DNA of 64,000 nt. Origin: Megaleporinus macrocephalus. Lineage: Eukaryota; Chordata; Actinopteri; Characiformes; Anostomidae. The notes under the pieces were generated by a model. That model was not told the DNA's origin, ran no database searches, and worked only from the letters and a program-made list of their open reading frames with translations. Below are positions 21,741 through 32,838 of this stretch, piece by piece; position 1 is the stretch's first letter, and each line of letters starts with the position of its first letter. Where the stretch lies: positions 43,101,123 through 43,165,122 of the forward strand of contig CM038714.1 of assembly GCA_021613375.1 (NCBI GenBank). Direction: 5' to 3'. The translations under genes were made by a program, and so were the position numbers.

Positions 21741-23579
21741 GTGACAGAATAATTCTAAACTTAAAATATATACAAAGTTATTATTAATAGAGTACTTAGG
21801 GAGTGGCTGGCCCAAGCCCTTAGCCCTTGCAAAAATAATGTTGTAGCCATCAGCTACTGGCTGGACTGTGTATATATGGCTTGGCCATGTGCAGAACTCC
21901 CTAGAAGACTCATAGTAAGTGGCTATTAACTTAAATCTGTATACACACTAATGTGCAAAAGCACCTAAGCTCATTCTTTAAAACCCTTTATTTTAGTCTA
22001 TTTTCATCAGTAAGAACACCAGACATCATATAACATAAATAGTAACTAATATCTTGTGCTCTAGTTCAGTTTCCGATTTCTCCTGGACGCCCCAGACATT
22101 GTATGAATGTATTCAGTTCCTTCAGCAGCAATCTTGATTTAGTCTAATGAAGTACTGAGCGGTCAGAGCAGGTATTAGATGAGAACTGTTAATAATACTG
22201 GGTTGTTTCCACAAGGAAAAGCTTGAAAAGGGTTAAACAAACACACTGACATATGTAAAACCCTAATGAACCCAAGTACCTACAACTTTTACACAGTACT
22301 GTATATGCTTGGGCTATACTGTGTCGAGCTGTTGAGCTATTCGGTGGAGTAGTGGTGCAGTGCTGTGACTACTATCAGGGAGAGTTGTATGGCTACTGAT
22401 GACTTGCCTGCTATCCCAGTCATTCAGCAGCACTGAGTGGTGGGTCTCTCCTTTTTTACTAACAAGTTACCATACAATATATTTTTTTTCATATATTTCT
22501 CCTTAAAAAGAAGTAGACATACTTTCTTTAAAGAATGCTGCCCCACGTTTTGATGTCACTACTACAACACCTCTGCATCTTAGAGCAGGAAGTCAGACTG
22601 CATCCCTACAGCCACATGGTGAGCAGTTAGATCCCCACTGTTTTGTGTAAATGTGTCCCAAAGGATGAAACTGTAAAAACATTAAATATCACAACTAAAC
22701 GACATCAAGTATTTTAAATTTATATTTGTATTTTAATACATAACAATTTAATGTGTTCAGCTGTTCAAAGTTGTGTTGGCCAGTTATGTACTGATCTGAT
22801 ATACTTAGTGCACTAACCTGCCCACACTATGGATGAATCCATCCTTCTAGGTTCTTCCAAGCAAACATCAGTCTCAGCAACCGATGATCCTCTTATAGAT
22901 TGTCCACGTCTATGCATCATACCAAAGAGCAGGCTTGCAATTGGTCAGTCAGTCAAATGTCCTCTCGATAAGGAATAATAAAATGTAAGAAATAGTAATA
23001 ACTAAGGAGAATGAGAATTCTTTCTGTTTAGTGGACGTGTTCTTTGAGCACATAAACATGGACTTTGGATGAAGTATATTTAAAGTATTTAAAGTATTGT
23101 TTTCTCTTTTACTAGCTCTGGGTTGCTGCAGATGCCACATGGCCCAGACCTATAAACGAGAAGAAACAAGAAGCTTTGGCTCACACCCTTGAGTGTTTGC
23201 TTCACTGTTTCTTCCAGGGCCTTGTAAGATTGAGGGTACCAGACTACTGGGATGATGTAGGTTGGGAGGGCAGGCAGGCACAGCAGACCCTCATAGGATA
23301 TAGAAATTCTTACACTTCCTCTGTAATAGTAACAACCTTAAATTTGTCATCATGGGACAAAATAGGATGTTTTTAAAAAAATTAAACATGAATAAGGCAC
23401 TCAAATGAGCTCCACATGTTTTTTCCCTTTAGCTCTGGCTGTGAACCAGTTCAGTGCAATGATCCATGCCCTCTCATCTACCGCCTTTCCACATAAGCAC
23501 GCTTTATTGAAACTGGGAGGTGAGTGGAACTGAGGAGACATCCAATAAAGTTTGGAGATCCATCTCACGGCTTGCCAGT
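21741..23579. other. Unique sequence, no gene recognised
   Basis: AT-rich. Short frames have no recognisable domain. A region at 22320-22450 (ggtggagtagtggtgcagtg) may be a degraded tRNA-derived repeat, but no A and B boxes can be defined. Confidence 0.4.
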
Positions 23580-23830
23580 GTATTAGGTGCTCCCACTCCT
23601 TACAATTACTTACTGCAGCCCATCTGTTGCTGCACAGTTGATCAGCTCCCCTCTACTTCATCCATCAAATAAAAAGGGGCCGCCATAGGACCACCGCTCA
23701 CCAGCTAGTATTTGGGTGTTATCTATTCTCGGCACTGCAGTGACACTGAATCTGGCACAGCTGTATTGCTAGGTTTCTGAGCAATCTGAATAAACACTGG
23801 ACACTTTATTGGAAACTAACTACACCTTTT
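23580..23830 (+). repeat. Family H repeat fragment
   Basis: It includes tattaggtgctcccactcc, actgcagcccatctgttgct, ataggaccaccgctcacc and ctcggcactgcagtgacact. The last two phrases match, with changes, the elements at 31957-32205 and 44040-44715. The family is a dispersed element with long inverted arms. Confidence 0.6.
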
Positions 23831-24300
23831 TCGGACCACCTTTAGAGACTGTAGCCCACCTGTGTGGTAAGTTTTAGACCACATAGTCACTTTTGGCTGG
23901 AATTTCGTGGGTTGGGCACCATTCACAACAAAGCAATGCTGGCCTACCATCCAAATATTATCTGATCAGTAGTGGTTTTACGATGGTCTACAGCATATGT
24001 GTCCAACTCAAGGCCCGTGGGCCAAATGTGGCCCGCCACTTCTATTTATGTGGCCCGCGAGAGCTTGAAAGGTCTTAGTGTATAAAAATAAATAGGTCAG
24101 AAGCGTGCTTTGACCAAAAACTACATTTCCCACAATGCATGTCGATTGTGTTACGGCTTACTGCCACTAGATGACAGTGTGGTCATTGATGTGATAACGC
24201 GGCCGATCCCATAATGTCCAGAAAAAGAAAAGTAGATGCAGATGGACGGCTGTTTCAACAAAGATGGGAAGGTGAATACATGTTCTACTTCAAGGAGAAA

Positions 24301-24378
24301 GCTTTTGTGTTACGAAGCAACAAGTCGGCTGACCGTATAGCTGACTGTATAGCTTTTGTGTTACGAAGCAACAAGTCG
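24301..24378 (+). repeat. 51-bp direct duplication in the zinc-finger region
   Basis: The phrase gcttttgtgttacgaagcaa and its next eight bases occur at 24301 and again at 24352. Between them, gctgaccgtatagctgactg is itself a short imperfect duplication. Confidence 0.9.
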
Positions 24379-24702
24379 GTTACTAAAGAGACAATCTACG
24401 GCGGCACTTTCACACCAAGCACGGAGCTCAGTACGGCAAAGCTAGTCTTCAAGAAAAAAAACTGATTGCACAAGAATTAAAAGACAAACTGAAGTCGCAG
24501 CAGAATCTTTTCACGAAAGCCAAAAACAACTCGGCAGTGAAAGCTAGCTTTACTGTGGCTGAAGAAATCGCCCGTGCTTCAAAGTCTTTTTCAGAGGGAG
24601 TGTTTTGAAGCAGTGCATGCTGAAGGTCTGTGAGCAGAGCAGGTGTGTCCCAACCAGACTCACACTTTTAACAATGTCAGTTTGTCAAGAATCACCATCG
24701 CT

Positions 24703-24860
24703 GACCAAGTTAAGGAACTAGCTGACCGAGTTAAGGAGCTAGCTGACCGAGTTAAGGAGCTAGCTGACCAAGTTAAGGAACTAGCTGACCAAGTTAAGGA
24801 ACTAGCTGACCAAGTTAAGGAACTAGCTGACCGAGTTAAGGAACTAGCTGACCGAGGAGT
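24703..24860 (+). repeat. 21-bp minisatellite, about 7 units
   Basis: The unit is gaccaagttaaggaactagc plus t, with A/G variants (gaccgag, aaggagc). The 21-bp length keeps frame and would encode a seven-residue heptad ending KELAD. It derives from one conserved transposase segment. Confidence 0.95.
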
Positions 24861-24887
24861 CCCGCAGCTACACAGCTTTTTCATTAG

Positions 24888-25262
24888 CTGTTGATGAAGC
24901 ACAGATATGTGTAGTTGCTGTTGATGAAAGCACAGATATGTGTTGTAGCTGTTGATGAAAGCACAGATATGTGTAGTTGCTGTTGATGAAAGCACAGATA
25001 TGTGTAGTTGCTGTTGATGAAGCACAGATATGTGTAGTTGCTGTTGATGAAAGCACAGATATGTGTAGTTGCTGTTGATGAAAGCACAGATATGTGTAGT
25101 TGCTGTTGATGAAAGCACAGATATGTGTAGTTGCTGTTGATGAAAGCACAGATATGTGTAGTTGCTGATGATGAAGCACAGATATGTGTAGTTGCTGTTG
25201 ATGAAGCACAGATATGTGTAGTTGCTGTTGATAAAAGCACATATATGTGTAGTTGCTGTTGC
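24888..25262 (+). repeat. 30/31-bp minisatellite, about 12 units
   Basis: Unit gttgatgaaagcacagatat plus gtgtagttgct (31 bp); some units lack one A (gatgaagc) and are 30 bp. The length is not a multiple of three, so the forward frame is broken at each unit. All three reverse frames stay open, giving long spurious frames of 124-218 codons. Confidence 0.95.
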
Positions 25263-25521
25263 AATGTACTTAGTGTTTGCAAGTTTTATATGTTTATTGT
25301 AATCAAAGCATCTCATTCGTTTTTAATCTGTCATACATGTTCTTAGCAGCTTACAATTTTCGATTTTATACTAATTAAGCCTCATTTCAGTATGTCAAAC
25401 GTTTTGATCAAAGCTAATATTATAACTTGAGTTTGATGTTATTTTTTATTCACTTGAATAGTTTGATCCTTGATTGATGGAGTTTGTGGATTTCAAAACA
25501 TGACAAATGAAAAGGATTTAT

Positions 25522-25937
25522 GTTGTAACTAGGGATGCACCTTACCGATACCAATACCGATACCAGCTTTTCAGGTATCTGCAGATACCGAGTACCGATA
25601 CTGATACCAACTCTAACTTAAATGCTCGATATATGCCTATAAATCCTGATATTTATAGTGTTCCACTTTTTATATGATGTATTTTGTATGTCTTATCCTG
25701 AATAAGATATAATAATCTTAAAAGAACATCATTTACTGGTTGAGTAACTGCACATTAAAAAGTTTCAGAGCTATGAAAAAATAAAAATTGCCTCAATGCA
25801 GAAACACTTGCAGCTATTTAGTCAATAAGCTTCATGGTACCGGAGCTCTCTATTGCCGATACCGATACTGTATGTAAGTGCCAGTATCGGTGCTGATACT
25901 GATACCATATCGGTATCAGTGCAACACTAGTTATAAC
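25522..25937 (+). mobile_element. Non-autonomous hAT element D (copy 1), nested in element K
   Basis: Ends are tagggatgcaccttaccgat (25530) and ggtatcagtgcaacacta (25929). Flanks gttgtaac and gttataac agree at seven of eight bases. The interior is rich in ATACCGATAC motifs near both ends, which form a subterminal inverted repeat. No coding capacity. It interrupts element K, so it is younger. Confidence 0.9.
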
Positions 25938-26132
25938 AGAGCAACAACAAACATATTTCTTCCATGCAACTGTAATGTTTTAATTGAATAAGTAATACAT
26001 TCAGAGTTACATTCATTTTATATTACATTTGGTTACATTTTGTTACATTTCTAAGTTAAATCTGGCCCTTTGAGGACAGCCATTATGCCGATATGGCCCT
26101 CAGTGAAAATTGAGTTTGACACCCCTGGTCTA

Positions 26133-26744
26133 TTGTTTAGTCCCTTGTTGTGGTGCACCCTTACTAGTCCTACCAACGTAGCGTATCCTCAGAGGTAAAT
26201 CTGCATCAGCTTCGGATTCCTTACAGCCACATAACTGAGGAGAAGTATGGGAAAAAAAACATTCCACCCTGCTTGAATTTCCATAAAAGATTCTATTCTG
26301 TGGCAGAAATGATGGCATGTGAACCTGCATGCTCAAGGCGTGTGGGAAGTGCTGACAATCTCAGCGAAGGTGCGAAGGGAGCGAAAGCGCATATAAAATC
26401 CATTTATGGCTGTTTGCTTGAGCTCAGAAGATCAGATCAGTGCAATGGCTTGAGGCCAAATGCTGAGAAATCTGGAGAGGAAGAAGAGGAGGAGGAGGAG
26501 GAAGAGGGCGGGAGGCAGTGAAATGATTGTGAGAGGTGCGTTACGAGGATACACACTCCAAGAACTCCCCGCTCAGACCTTTCGAGTGCTTTTGACCCCG
26601 CTTTCAAAAGAGTGACCTTGTAAACCAAATCGGTCCCACCTGCAGTGCTACTGCTACACCAGCACATGCTACGGCGGAACGAGAATGTTAGGCTCACAGC
26701 TCAGCTGATTTGGGAAAAAAAACAAAAAAACTTTAAGCCTGAAT
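26133..26744. other. Unique sequence with a purine-rich GGA run
   Basis: No gene is recognised. A gaggaagaagaggagg run lies near 26476-26510. It gives Glu-rich and, in reverse, Ser-rich spurious frames. Confidence 0.45.
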
Positions 26745-26900
26745 AGGCTGCCTGTCAAAAGTTTGGGCACACAAACCCATTTAAAATGGTTTAGGACATG
26801 TTTTAAACTTGAGTTTCTGAATTTTAATTTAGATAATATAAAAATAGAATGTTATTAAACCTTGCAGAACAATGCTAAGGTTGAAGCCCTAGGAGACCTG
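26745..26900 (+). mobile_element. Left-end fragment of Tc1-like MITE family G
   Basis: ctgtcaaaagtttgggcaca at about 26752 is the same left terminus as at 30633. No right end is found nearby, so the copy is truncated. Confidence 0.6.
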
Positions 26901-27984
26901 TCTCCTCTGTTTACTTTCTAATTAAGTCTCGCTTCTTTGGGCCACAGTTTACATCTACTAAATTAGTCTTATATATGGAGAGGCTTCCCCATAGTCTAAT
27001 AAATGTCTACTGTATTTCACTACATTTCTCTCCTCTCCATCTAAACTGAGCGCTCCTAATCATTTCCAATCACAAGCCTGACGTCTCTCTTGCCCCGCCC
27101 ACACAAAACAGTCTGAAAGCCAGACAGCGTGATTGAAGACAGAAGCTAACCCAACATATCCAAACGCTAGAAAGCTGGACCACCTGTCTGTAACTGCCTG
27201 TCTCCTGTTCATTCATTTACCAACATATGAACATTGTCTGTTCATCCGTTTCTTCATTCACATGTTTTCCATTTCCTTCGTCTGTCTGCGCATCCATCAG
27301 TCCATCCGTTCATTTTTCCACGCATTGCTTTGCCCGCCCATCCACCTTCACGTGCGTTCATCCGGTCTAAATGCATTGCTTTGTCCTTCCATTTGCATGT
27401 CTGTTGTCCACCTACAGACACATAAGAGCTGTCTAATGATTTTAGGTCTGAATGGCGGAGGAGACTAAGAGTGCAGGACATAGAGCTGTCAGTTAAGCCA
27501 CTCATTAGCCACACCCACACTTATTCCTGAATTTTTGATCAGCCCATTTAAGTCAAGTTCATTCAAGTTCAAGCAGGATGTATGTCTTAGGCACCTAAGC
27601 TAACGTTTAAAAGCCTTTATTTTAGCAGTAAGTGTGGTTTAAACCTGGAATAGCATCATATATCATTAGAACAGAACAGTAGATAAGTATGCATACAATA
27701 TAAAGTAGCTTAAATATCTTATTTAGAAAGAAGTTGATACTATCTTATAAGGCAGCTTGAAGAAGTTTAGTACCAGATTTCTCCTGGACACTAATATTCC
27801 CCAGTCGTATGCAAAGTTTTGAACTTGCCCTGGTCTATTTACATGTTGTGTTGATTAAAAAATAAATAAATACTTTTTTTCATGTTTTATGGCTGATTAC
27901 TACATGGTAGCATTATGATAGAACCAGTTATAAGTGTATCATCAGCAAAACTAGTGATTGCTGTGACGTTGAATGCTGGTGTAT
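26901..27984. other. Unique sequence with a degenerate pyrimidine-rich array
   Basis: Between about 27195 and 27420 imperfect units such as catccgttcattt and catccatcagtccatccg recur, producing spurious forward frames. Around 26915-26990 ttctaattaagtctcgc and aaattagtctta are homeodomain-type motifs. No gene is recognised. Confidence 0.4.
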
Positions 27985-28366
27985 GTTATAACTAGGGCTG
28001 TGTGTTGGCAGAACCTGGCGATACACTACATATTGTGATATCATCATTCAATATATATCGATATTGCAAGCAAAGTGATATATTGCAAATTTTTAAATCT
28101 TACTATTAAAACACACCACTATATGAACATGTTTATTAATGCTTACAATAGCATTGCGTCCTTGTGCTGCTTGTTAATGTTGGAGTGGAGCTGATAATGG
28201 ATTACTGCCATCTAGTGGTCAGAGGTTTAAACACAAGACACAATAAGTCACTGTTGGCCGGGAATCTGTGTATTGATACTGTGTTTTTGAGAATCAATAC
28301 AGTATCACCAAACATAATATCCCGATATTCGATATTTCAATATTTTCTTACACCTCTAGTTATAAC
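27985..28366 (+). mobile_element. Non-autonomous hAT element A (copy 3) with perfect target duplication
   Basis: It begins tagggctgtgtgttggcaga at 27993 and ends attttcttacacctcta at 28358. It is flanked by the perfect 8-bp repeat GTTATAAC (27985-27992 and 28359-28366). It contains ctagtggtcagagg and paired ATATCG motifs. This copy fixes the family's boundaries and hAT assignment. Confidence 0.92.
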
Positions 28367-30627
28367 ACTGTTTGAATGTAATTTTAATGTCTACTGCCGA
28401 TGACAATAAAAATCTTGAACTACACATACTACTTTAGCCTTTGTCTCAGCTGGATGAGCAGCTGAGATGAATGAGCAATTCTTCTTATATTTATATCTTA
28501 TATTAAATGGCAGGTGTGATGAAAAGAAGGATGTTTGGATCCCTTAATTTTTCTTTGCCAAATCTCATAAAACTAGACTGCTATCTTTGGAAGAATGCCA
28601 ATGCCTACGCATTCTATCAGCAGTCAACCGTTCCAGGTTAAAAGCTTTGAAAGACTGTCAATATGTGCTGTAATAATAGATAGATGAAGGAAAACAATCG
28701 AATAATTACATGGGTACTCCTCCCACCAGGCGAAAGTACTTTGATGAACATTAGTGCTGATGCAAAATATACCCAAAGTATTGGCTGTTCTATTTTTTAT
28801 TTTTTTCTATTTTTTCCTTCGCCTAATGGAAAAGTAACAGCAAGTAAATTAAAGTTGTTTCCAAGGAAAAGCCGCTAGGCAGCAAGTTCAGCCCAATTTT
28901 GAAGGGCAGTGTTTGACAGAGGATGGGAATCAGAACTCAGCGGTGGCATTCGTTAAGAAGTACTGCAAAGTTGAAACTTTTTTTCTTTCCTAGAGGTTGT
29001 TATTGATTAGACGGGCCTGACACTGTCCAACAAGCTGGCGGGAGGCTGATTTGGTCTGAGCATTTCAGCTGAGGAAAGGCGTTTTTGCGGAAAGGCAGAG
29101 TGACTGGACCCTTTCAAGCTAGACTGACATTTCAAACCAATAAGGACTATAAACACGCAGTGGGGGACTTGGCAATCCCCCATCGCTCCAGTGCCGTTCT
29201 GTCCTCTTCCCACACACGTCCGAAAACAAGCTCTGAGGCCTGGGAGACACGTCCACAAAGAGATGCCCATCTTTCCACGCGCTCCTTCCCAGCTGGCTCT
29301 GCAGGGAGCCGCAGAGGAGGAATAAACACAGCCACTTTATGGGCACAACTTCAGCTGGCTTTTTAAGGACAGCAGGCAAAATGGTCCTCCTCTCGGCATC
29401 CAGAAATAACTATTTTACAACTAGACTTGGCACGGCCCAAGATGAAGAGAAATGTGATTAAGATACAGTGAGGAAAGATAGTGTTGGACGGAGTGGCTAA
29501 AAACTTTATTTTCTTTCTTCTATTCTTTTTTTTTTTTTTGCTCAGCATATTTAACCTTGCCAAAAGAACAACGGAATTTTAAATTAAAGGACTACGCCGC
29601 TGATTTCTATTCAACAAGCATTGTACCTTTTAATTACCAGTCAGAGACCACCCATTTAAACTCCAGTCAAGTTATTCTATGTATACTACTAAGGAGCAAC
29701 ACCCATGTAAGACCTGAAAGACCACCTAAGCTTTCACTGTGAGATTAACGGCTCTTAAAGGAGCAAGTTGCAAACAATTAGAGTTACTTCCAACAAATAG
29801 AGAGCAACCTATTAGCAGAAAGTATCGTAAAGAGGGCCTATCATAAAAAAAACAGGGAAAAGCACAGACCTTCCTCCTTCCTCTTCACTCCTTACCAGTT
29901 CAGCTTCAAACCTAGTGTGTCTACAGCGGCATAAAGCTTGTTTTACTGCTACTTATATCACTGTTGAAAGTGGTTTCTTGCCAGGAGTGGGCAGTTGCTA
30001 TTGGCAACCAACCATCAGCACCAGACAACGTTTTTGTTTTGTCTTTCTTTTATTGCCAACCTGTTCTCAAATGATCTAACCAGTAGCAGCACCTTCATCC
30101 CGACTGACGATTGACTTTAGAATACGCCGTCATGGCAGTCTTACTTCTTCATCCTCTCATGTTGGACTCCACATTACAGTGACTCTCTATCAGCTCCATC
30201 ACCACACGGTACAAAGTGGTATTACTTGATTGGATGGTTAGTACATAGATGGCTTTGAAATACCATTCTGTGGATAAGTTGTGTACAAATTAGATTGTTT
30301 TAAACTAGAAAGCTTATTAAATGCACCTTTAAAGGCTATTGAGAGAAAATCAAGGCCCACTCTTTTGGCTCTGAAAGGATGTGCACCTGTCAAAAAGCAG
30401 AAAACACAACTAACCTCCGAGAAAGAACTCTCTAAAGCTTCTCTGTATTCTCTGTGTTGAATATATCTTTCTGTTTTTTTCTCCTTAACTGGAAAGTCTT
30501 GCACTTAAAGGCCGATCTAACTGGAAATTGGAGGACGGTCTCTTAGTTTATGGGTGTATTTGCTTTTACCTTGAAAAGAAAGCCAACTGGTAGTTTATGA
30601 ATTCCAGGAATAAACATTTCAAATAAA
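28367..30627. promoter_or_regulatory. Unique block; candidate conserved element at about 28880-29760
   Basis: The segment 28880-29760 has higher GC and no repeats, with several overlapping short frames on both strands (about 29007-29379) that lack domains or splice signals. Composition and frame pattern fit conserved non-coding DNA better than an exon. A pyrimidine tract lies at 29515-29541. The rest shows nothing specific. Confidence 0.25.
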
Positions 30628-30889
30628 CACTACCTGTCAAAAGTTTGGGCACACAGACCTGTACATATATATGTATATGTGTGTAGAAGACGCTATAAAC
30701 TTTTTAAAACCAAGACAAGCTTAATTCTGGTCAAGGAATAATTTCAATTAAGTAAGTAAATGTTATTTTATAGTTTTGCTATAAATTGCTATAGATTGTC
30801 TCACAATTATTCATTAGTATGATTACTATAGGTATAGTACAAAATAAGAAAAGCCTAACTAGGTGTGGCCAAACCTTTGACTAACAGTG
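30628..30889. mobile_element. Tc1-like MITE family G (complete)
   Basis: Left end cactacctgtcaaaagtttg and right end ggccaaacctttgactaaca followed by gtg are inverted terminal repeats, with TA after the right end. The 260-bp AT-rich interior has no coding capacity. The terminal sequence resembles fish Tc1-like elements. Confidence 0.75.
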
Positions 30890-31239
30890 TATGACTATGT
30901 AACACAAAAATGGCTTAGTCTCACAGCCTTTGCTTTTCTCTCTGCACGTTACTTCTTATGAAAGTCATGTTTCAGAGCTGTGGTAATGACACACAAGTGC
31001 CTTCCAAGACGAACCAGATGTCAGGCTTACCAGACATTTCTCTGTGGATGTCACGGAATCTTTTACTTAACCAAAAATTAGGGGCAAAGCTGAAATACTG
31101 ATTTGCGTTCCTAAAATTCAAAGAAAGCTGTTGTTGGGTTCTTTAACTTCGTATAACAAATCTGGAGCAGGAAACATGGGCATAATCTTAGAACTTGTGA
31201 GAGCATTTGTTAGCAGGACTGATTACTGAAACACTCTCT
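30890..31239. other. No recognised feature
   Basis: Unique sequence with no frame, repeat or transposon end recognised. Confidence 0.5.
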
Positions 31240-31430
31240 TTTTGCTGGGCTTTCTAAGAACACAATGCATCCTTTACATAACGCCGCAGCAGGGGTCCTA
31301 ACAAAAACAAAAAGGAGCTCATACCACCCCCGGTTCGAAAGAACCGCACTGGCTGCCTGTTACTTTTTGAGATAGATTTAAAGGTTCTTTTCTTCTTTTC
31401 TTCTCTTCCTCTTTCAGTTCCGGCCCAGAC
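31240..31430 (+). mobile_element. LINE reverse-transcriptase fragment (L2/CR1-like)
   Basis: Forward translation from about 31278 gives NAAAGVLTKTKRSSYHPRFE, followed in shifted frames by residues resembling HWLPV and RFKVL. This is a conserved piece downstream of the catalytic core in L2/CR1-type fish LINEs. It is frameshifted, about 150 bp long and isolated. The clade is inferred. Confidence 0.65.
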
Positions 31431-31900
31431 AAACTGTGTCATTACATCATATGATTTTAAATGAATACTTCATGGTATTTTTTTAACTTGTATTGTTGTT
31501 ACAGTAAATATAAAGAAACTCATAGTTAATATTAATCTCTGGTATTGCTTTTTAACTTCACCCCGATATAAAGCAATTTTAGCTGCCACTCTTATGAAAA
31601 TGACTCTATAATACATAAGTTATTATGTATTATATTATCTTATTATATCATTATGTTATATGACTAATACATTCAATGATAACCCTCTGGAAGGTCTTGA
31701 GGTGAAACTTCTTAACAATGCAGCAACGTTGCAAATAAGCAATTCTGGTAACATTCGCATCCCCAATGCTCTTCTGATGTTCATTCCGATCAGGTGGAGC
31801 CTGTGAAAACATCCACCCATGCCACTACACAGGTATCGGACCACCATAAATTCTTTTCTCAGAAAAATTCACTCTTAAAGAATGAATTGTATATACACAA

Positions 31901-31905
<5 letters not shown>
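31431..31905. other. No recognised feature
   Basis: AT-rich sequence. A tattatgtattatattatc low-complexity stretch lies at about 31620-31660. Confidence 0.45.

Positions 31906-31956
<51 letters not shown>
31906..31956. repeat. (AT)n microsatellite
   Basis: AT run of about 51 bp, preceded by a short CA stretch and followed directly by a family H repeat. Confidence 0.95.
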
Positions 31957-31958
<2 letters not shown>

Positions 31959-32205
31959 TTGTATCTGTTCATTATATCAGCTCCATTAACAATACAGGAG
32001 CACTTTGTAGTTCTGCACTTACAGACTGTAGTCCAGCTGTTTCTCTGTATACTTTGTTAGCCCCCTTTTACCCTATTCTTCAATGATCAGGACTCCCAAA
32101 GGACCACCACAGAGCAGATATTATTTGGACGGGTAGGTCATTCTCAGCACTGCAGTAACACAGATGTGGTGGTTGTTGTGCTGCTTTGACTGATACTTTC
32201 AAAGT
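31957..32205 (+). repeat. Family H repeat (one arm)
   Basis: Contains accctattcttcaatgatca, ggaccaccacagagcagata and tctcagcactgcagtaacac. The same phrases occur inverted at 44540-44690. The element family has two long inverted arms; only one is present here. Confidence 0.7.
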
Positions 32206-32394
32206 GCTCTTCTGAAATACTACTACTAATAATATTAATAATATTTAATTCTTATATATAACCCAAAGACGCTTACAATCATTAGCAGATTACTGTCATT
32301 TGTAGAAAGAAAATAGAAATAATATTAGAAATATTAAACACAAAGAGTAAAGAGTTGAAGTAATTTTATGATGTAAACGTTTACGTTCCTGTTT

Positions 32395-32712
32395 GTAGTC
32401 ATGTGCTTGTGTTTACATCTGTTATCTGTAACCCCTCCTGTTTCCAGGTGTCTCGTATTCTCTGTCTTGTTATATACCCTTGTTATTGCTACCCCCATGT
32501 TATCGGTTCCATGTTTTGCCCAGTGGTGTTTCTTTGCCTGTCTGTTTATTTATCCCTCGTTTTCTTTGTTAACTCTGTTTTTCTCAAGTTTGTTTTTCAT
32601 TAAAATTCGTTTAAGTTTGCTGTTGTGTCCACCATATGTCTGCCCTGCCTCTTTGGCTTGGGCTCCAGCCAGCGCCACAGCCACATGTCTACTGACAAAA
32701 ACTGGCTAGTGG
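32395..32712 (+). mobile_element. LTR-like fragment
   Basis: Shares catgtgcttgtgtttac with the LTR at 62146-63656, followed by pyrimidine-rich and TTTG-rich sequence and ttcattaaaattcg as a possible polyadenylation region. The hydrophobic forward frames reflect T-rich DNA. Boundaries are uncertain. Confidence 0.45.
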
Positions 32713-32751
32713 CTTCCATAATAAATGTGTTTGGAATTATCTAAGAAACAC

Positions 32752-32753
<2 letters not shown>

Positions 32754-32836
<83 letters not shown>
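32754..32836. repeat. (AT)n microsatellite
   Basis: AT run of about 83 bp. No transposon end abuts it that I can recognise. Confidence 0.95.

Positions 32837-32838
<2 letters not shown>

Larger units (their letters stand above)
24214..25262 (+). pseudogene. GTF2IRD2/ZBED-like hAT transposase pseudogene with three tandem expansions
   Basis: It starts MSRKRKVDADGRLFQQRWEG, typical of hAT transposases related to GTF2IRD2, FAM200 and ZBED5. The BED-type zinc finger that should follow is wrecked and contains a 51-bp repeat (gcttttgtgttacgaagcaa at 24301 and 24352). Further on, in other frames, are KAKNNSAVKASFTVAEEIAR (about 24520) and NNVSLSRITIAD (24670). Next comes a 21-bp unit (VKELADR/Q) repeated seven times at 24703-24856, then QLHSFF. 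Finally a 31-bp unit coding once for AVDESTDMC is repeated about 12 times at 24888-25262. The Asp of DEST is, by family knowledge, the first catalytic residue. The remaining catalytic and dimerisation domains are absent. It is clearly not functional. Confidence 0.82.
23984..26132 (+). mobile_element. hAT transposon K with decayed transposase and nested hAT
   Basis: The left end cagcatatgtgtccaactca (23991) and the right end tgagtttgacacccct are imperfect inverted repeats. TGGTCTA occurs at both outer edges (23984-23990 and 26126-26132), consistent with a decayed 8-bp hAT duplication. Subterminal GGCCC/GGGCC clusters (ggcccgtgggcc, tatggccctcag) occur at both sides. Inside are a transposase pseudogene (24214-25262) and a second hAT (family D, 25530-25929). 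The element is dead because its coding region is frameshifted and rearranged. Confidence 0.85.

Noticed and set aside
24660..25316. 218-codon reverse frame with repeated histidine/serine-rich segments
   Set aside because: It is the complement of the 21-bp and 31-bp arrays in a transposase pseudogene, with no domain and no independent start context.
26437..26697. Reverse frame with a poly-Ser run
   Set aside because: It comes from the GGA purine run and lacks any domain.
32400..32710. Hydrophobic forward frames resembling membrane proteins
   Set aside because: They lie in T-rich LTR-like sequence; hydrophobicity follows from base composition.
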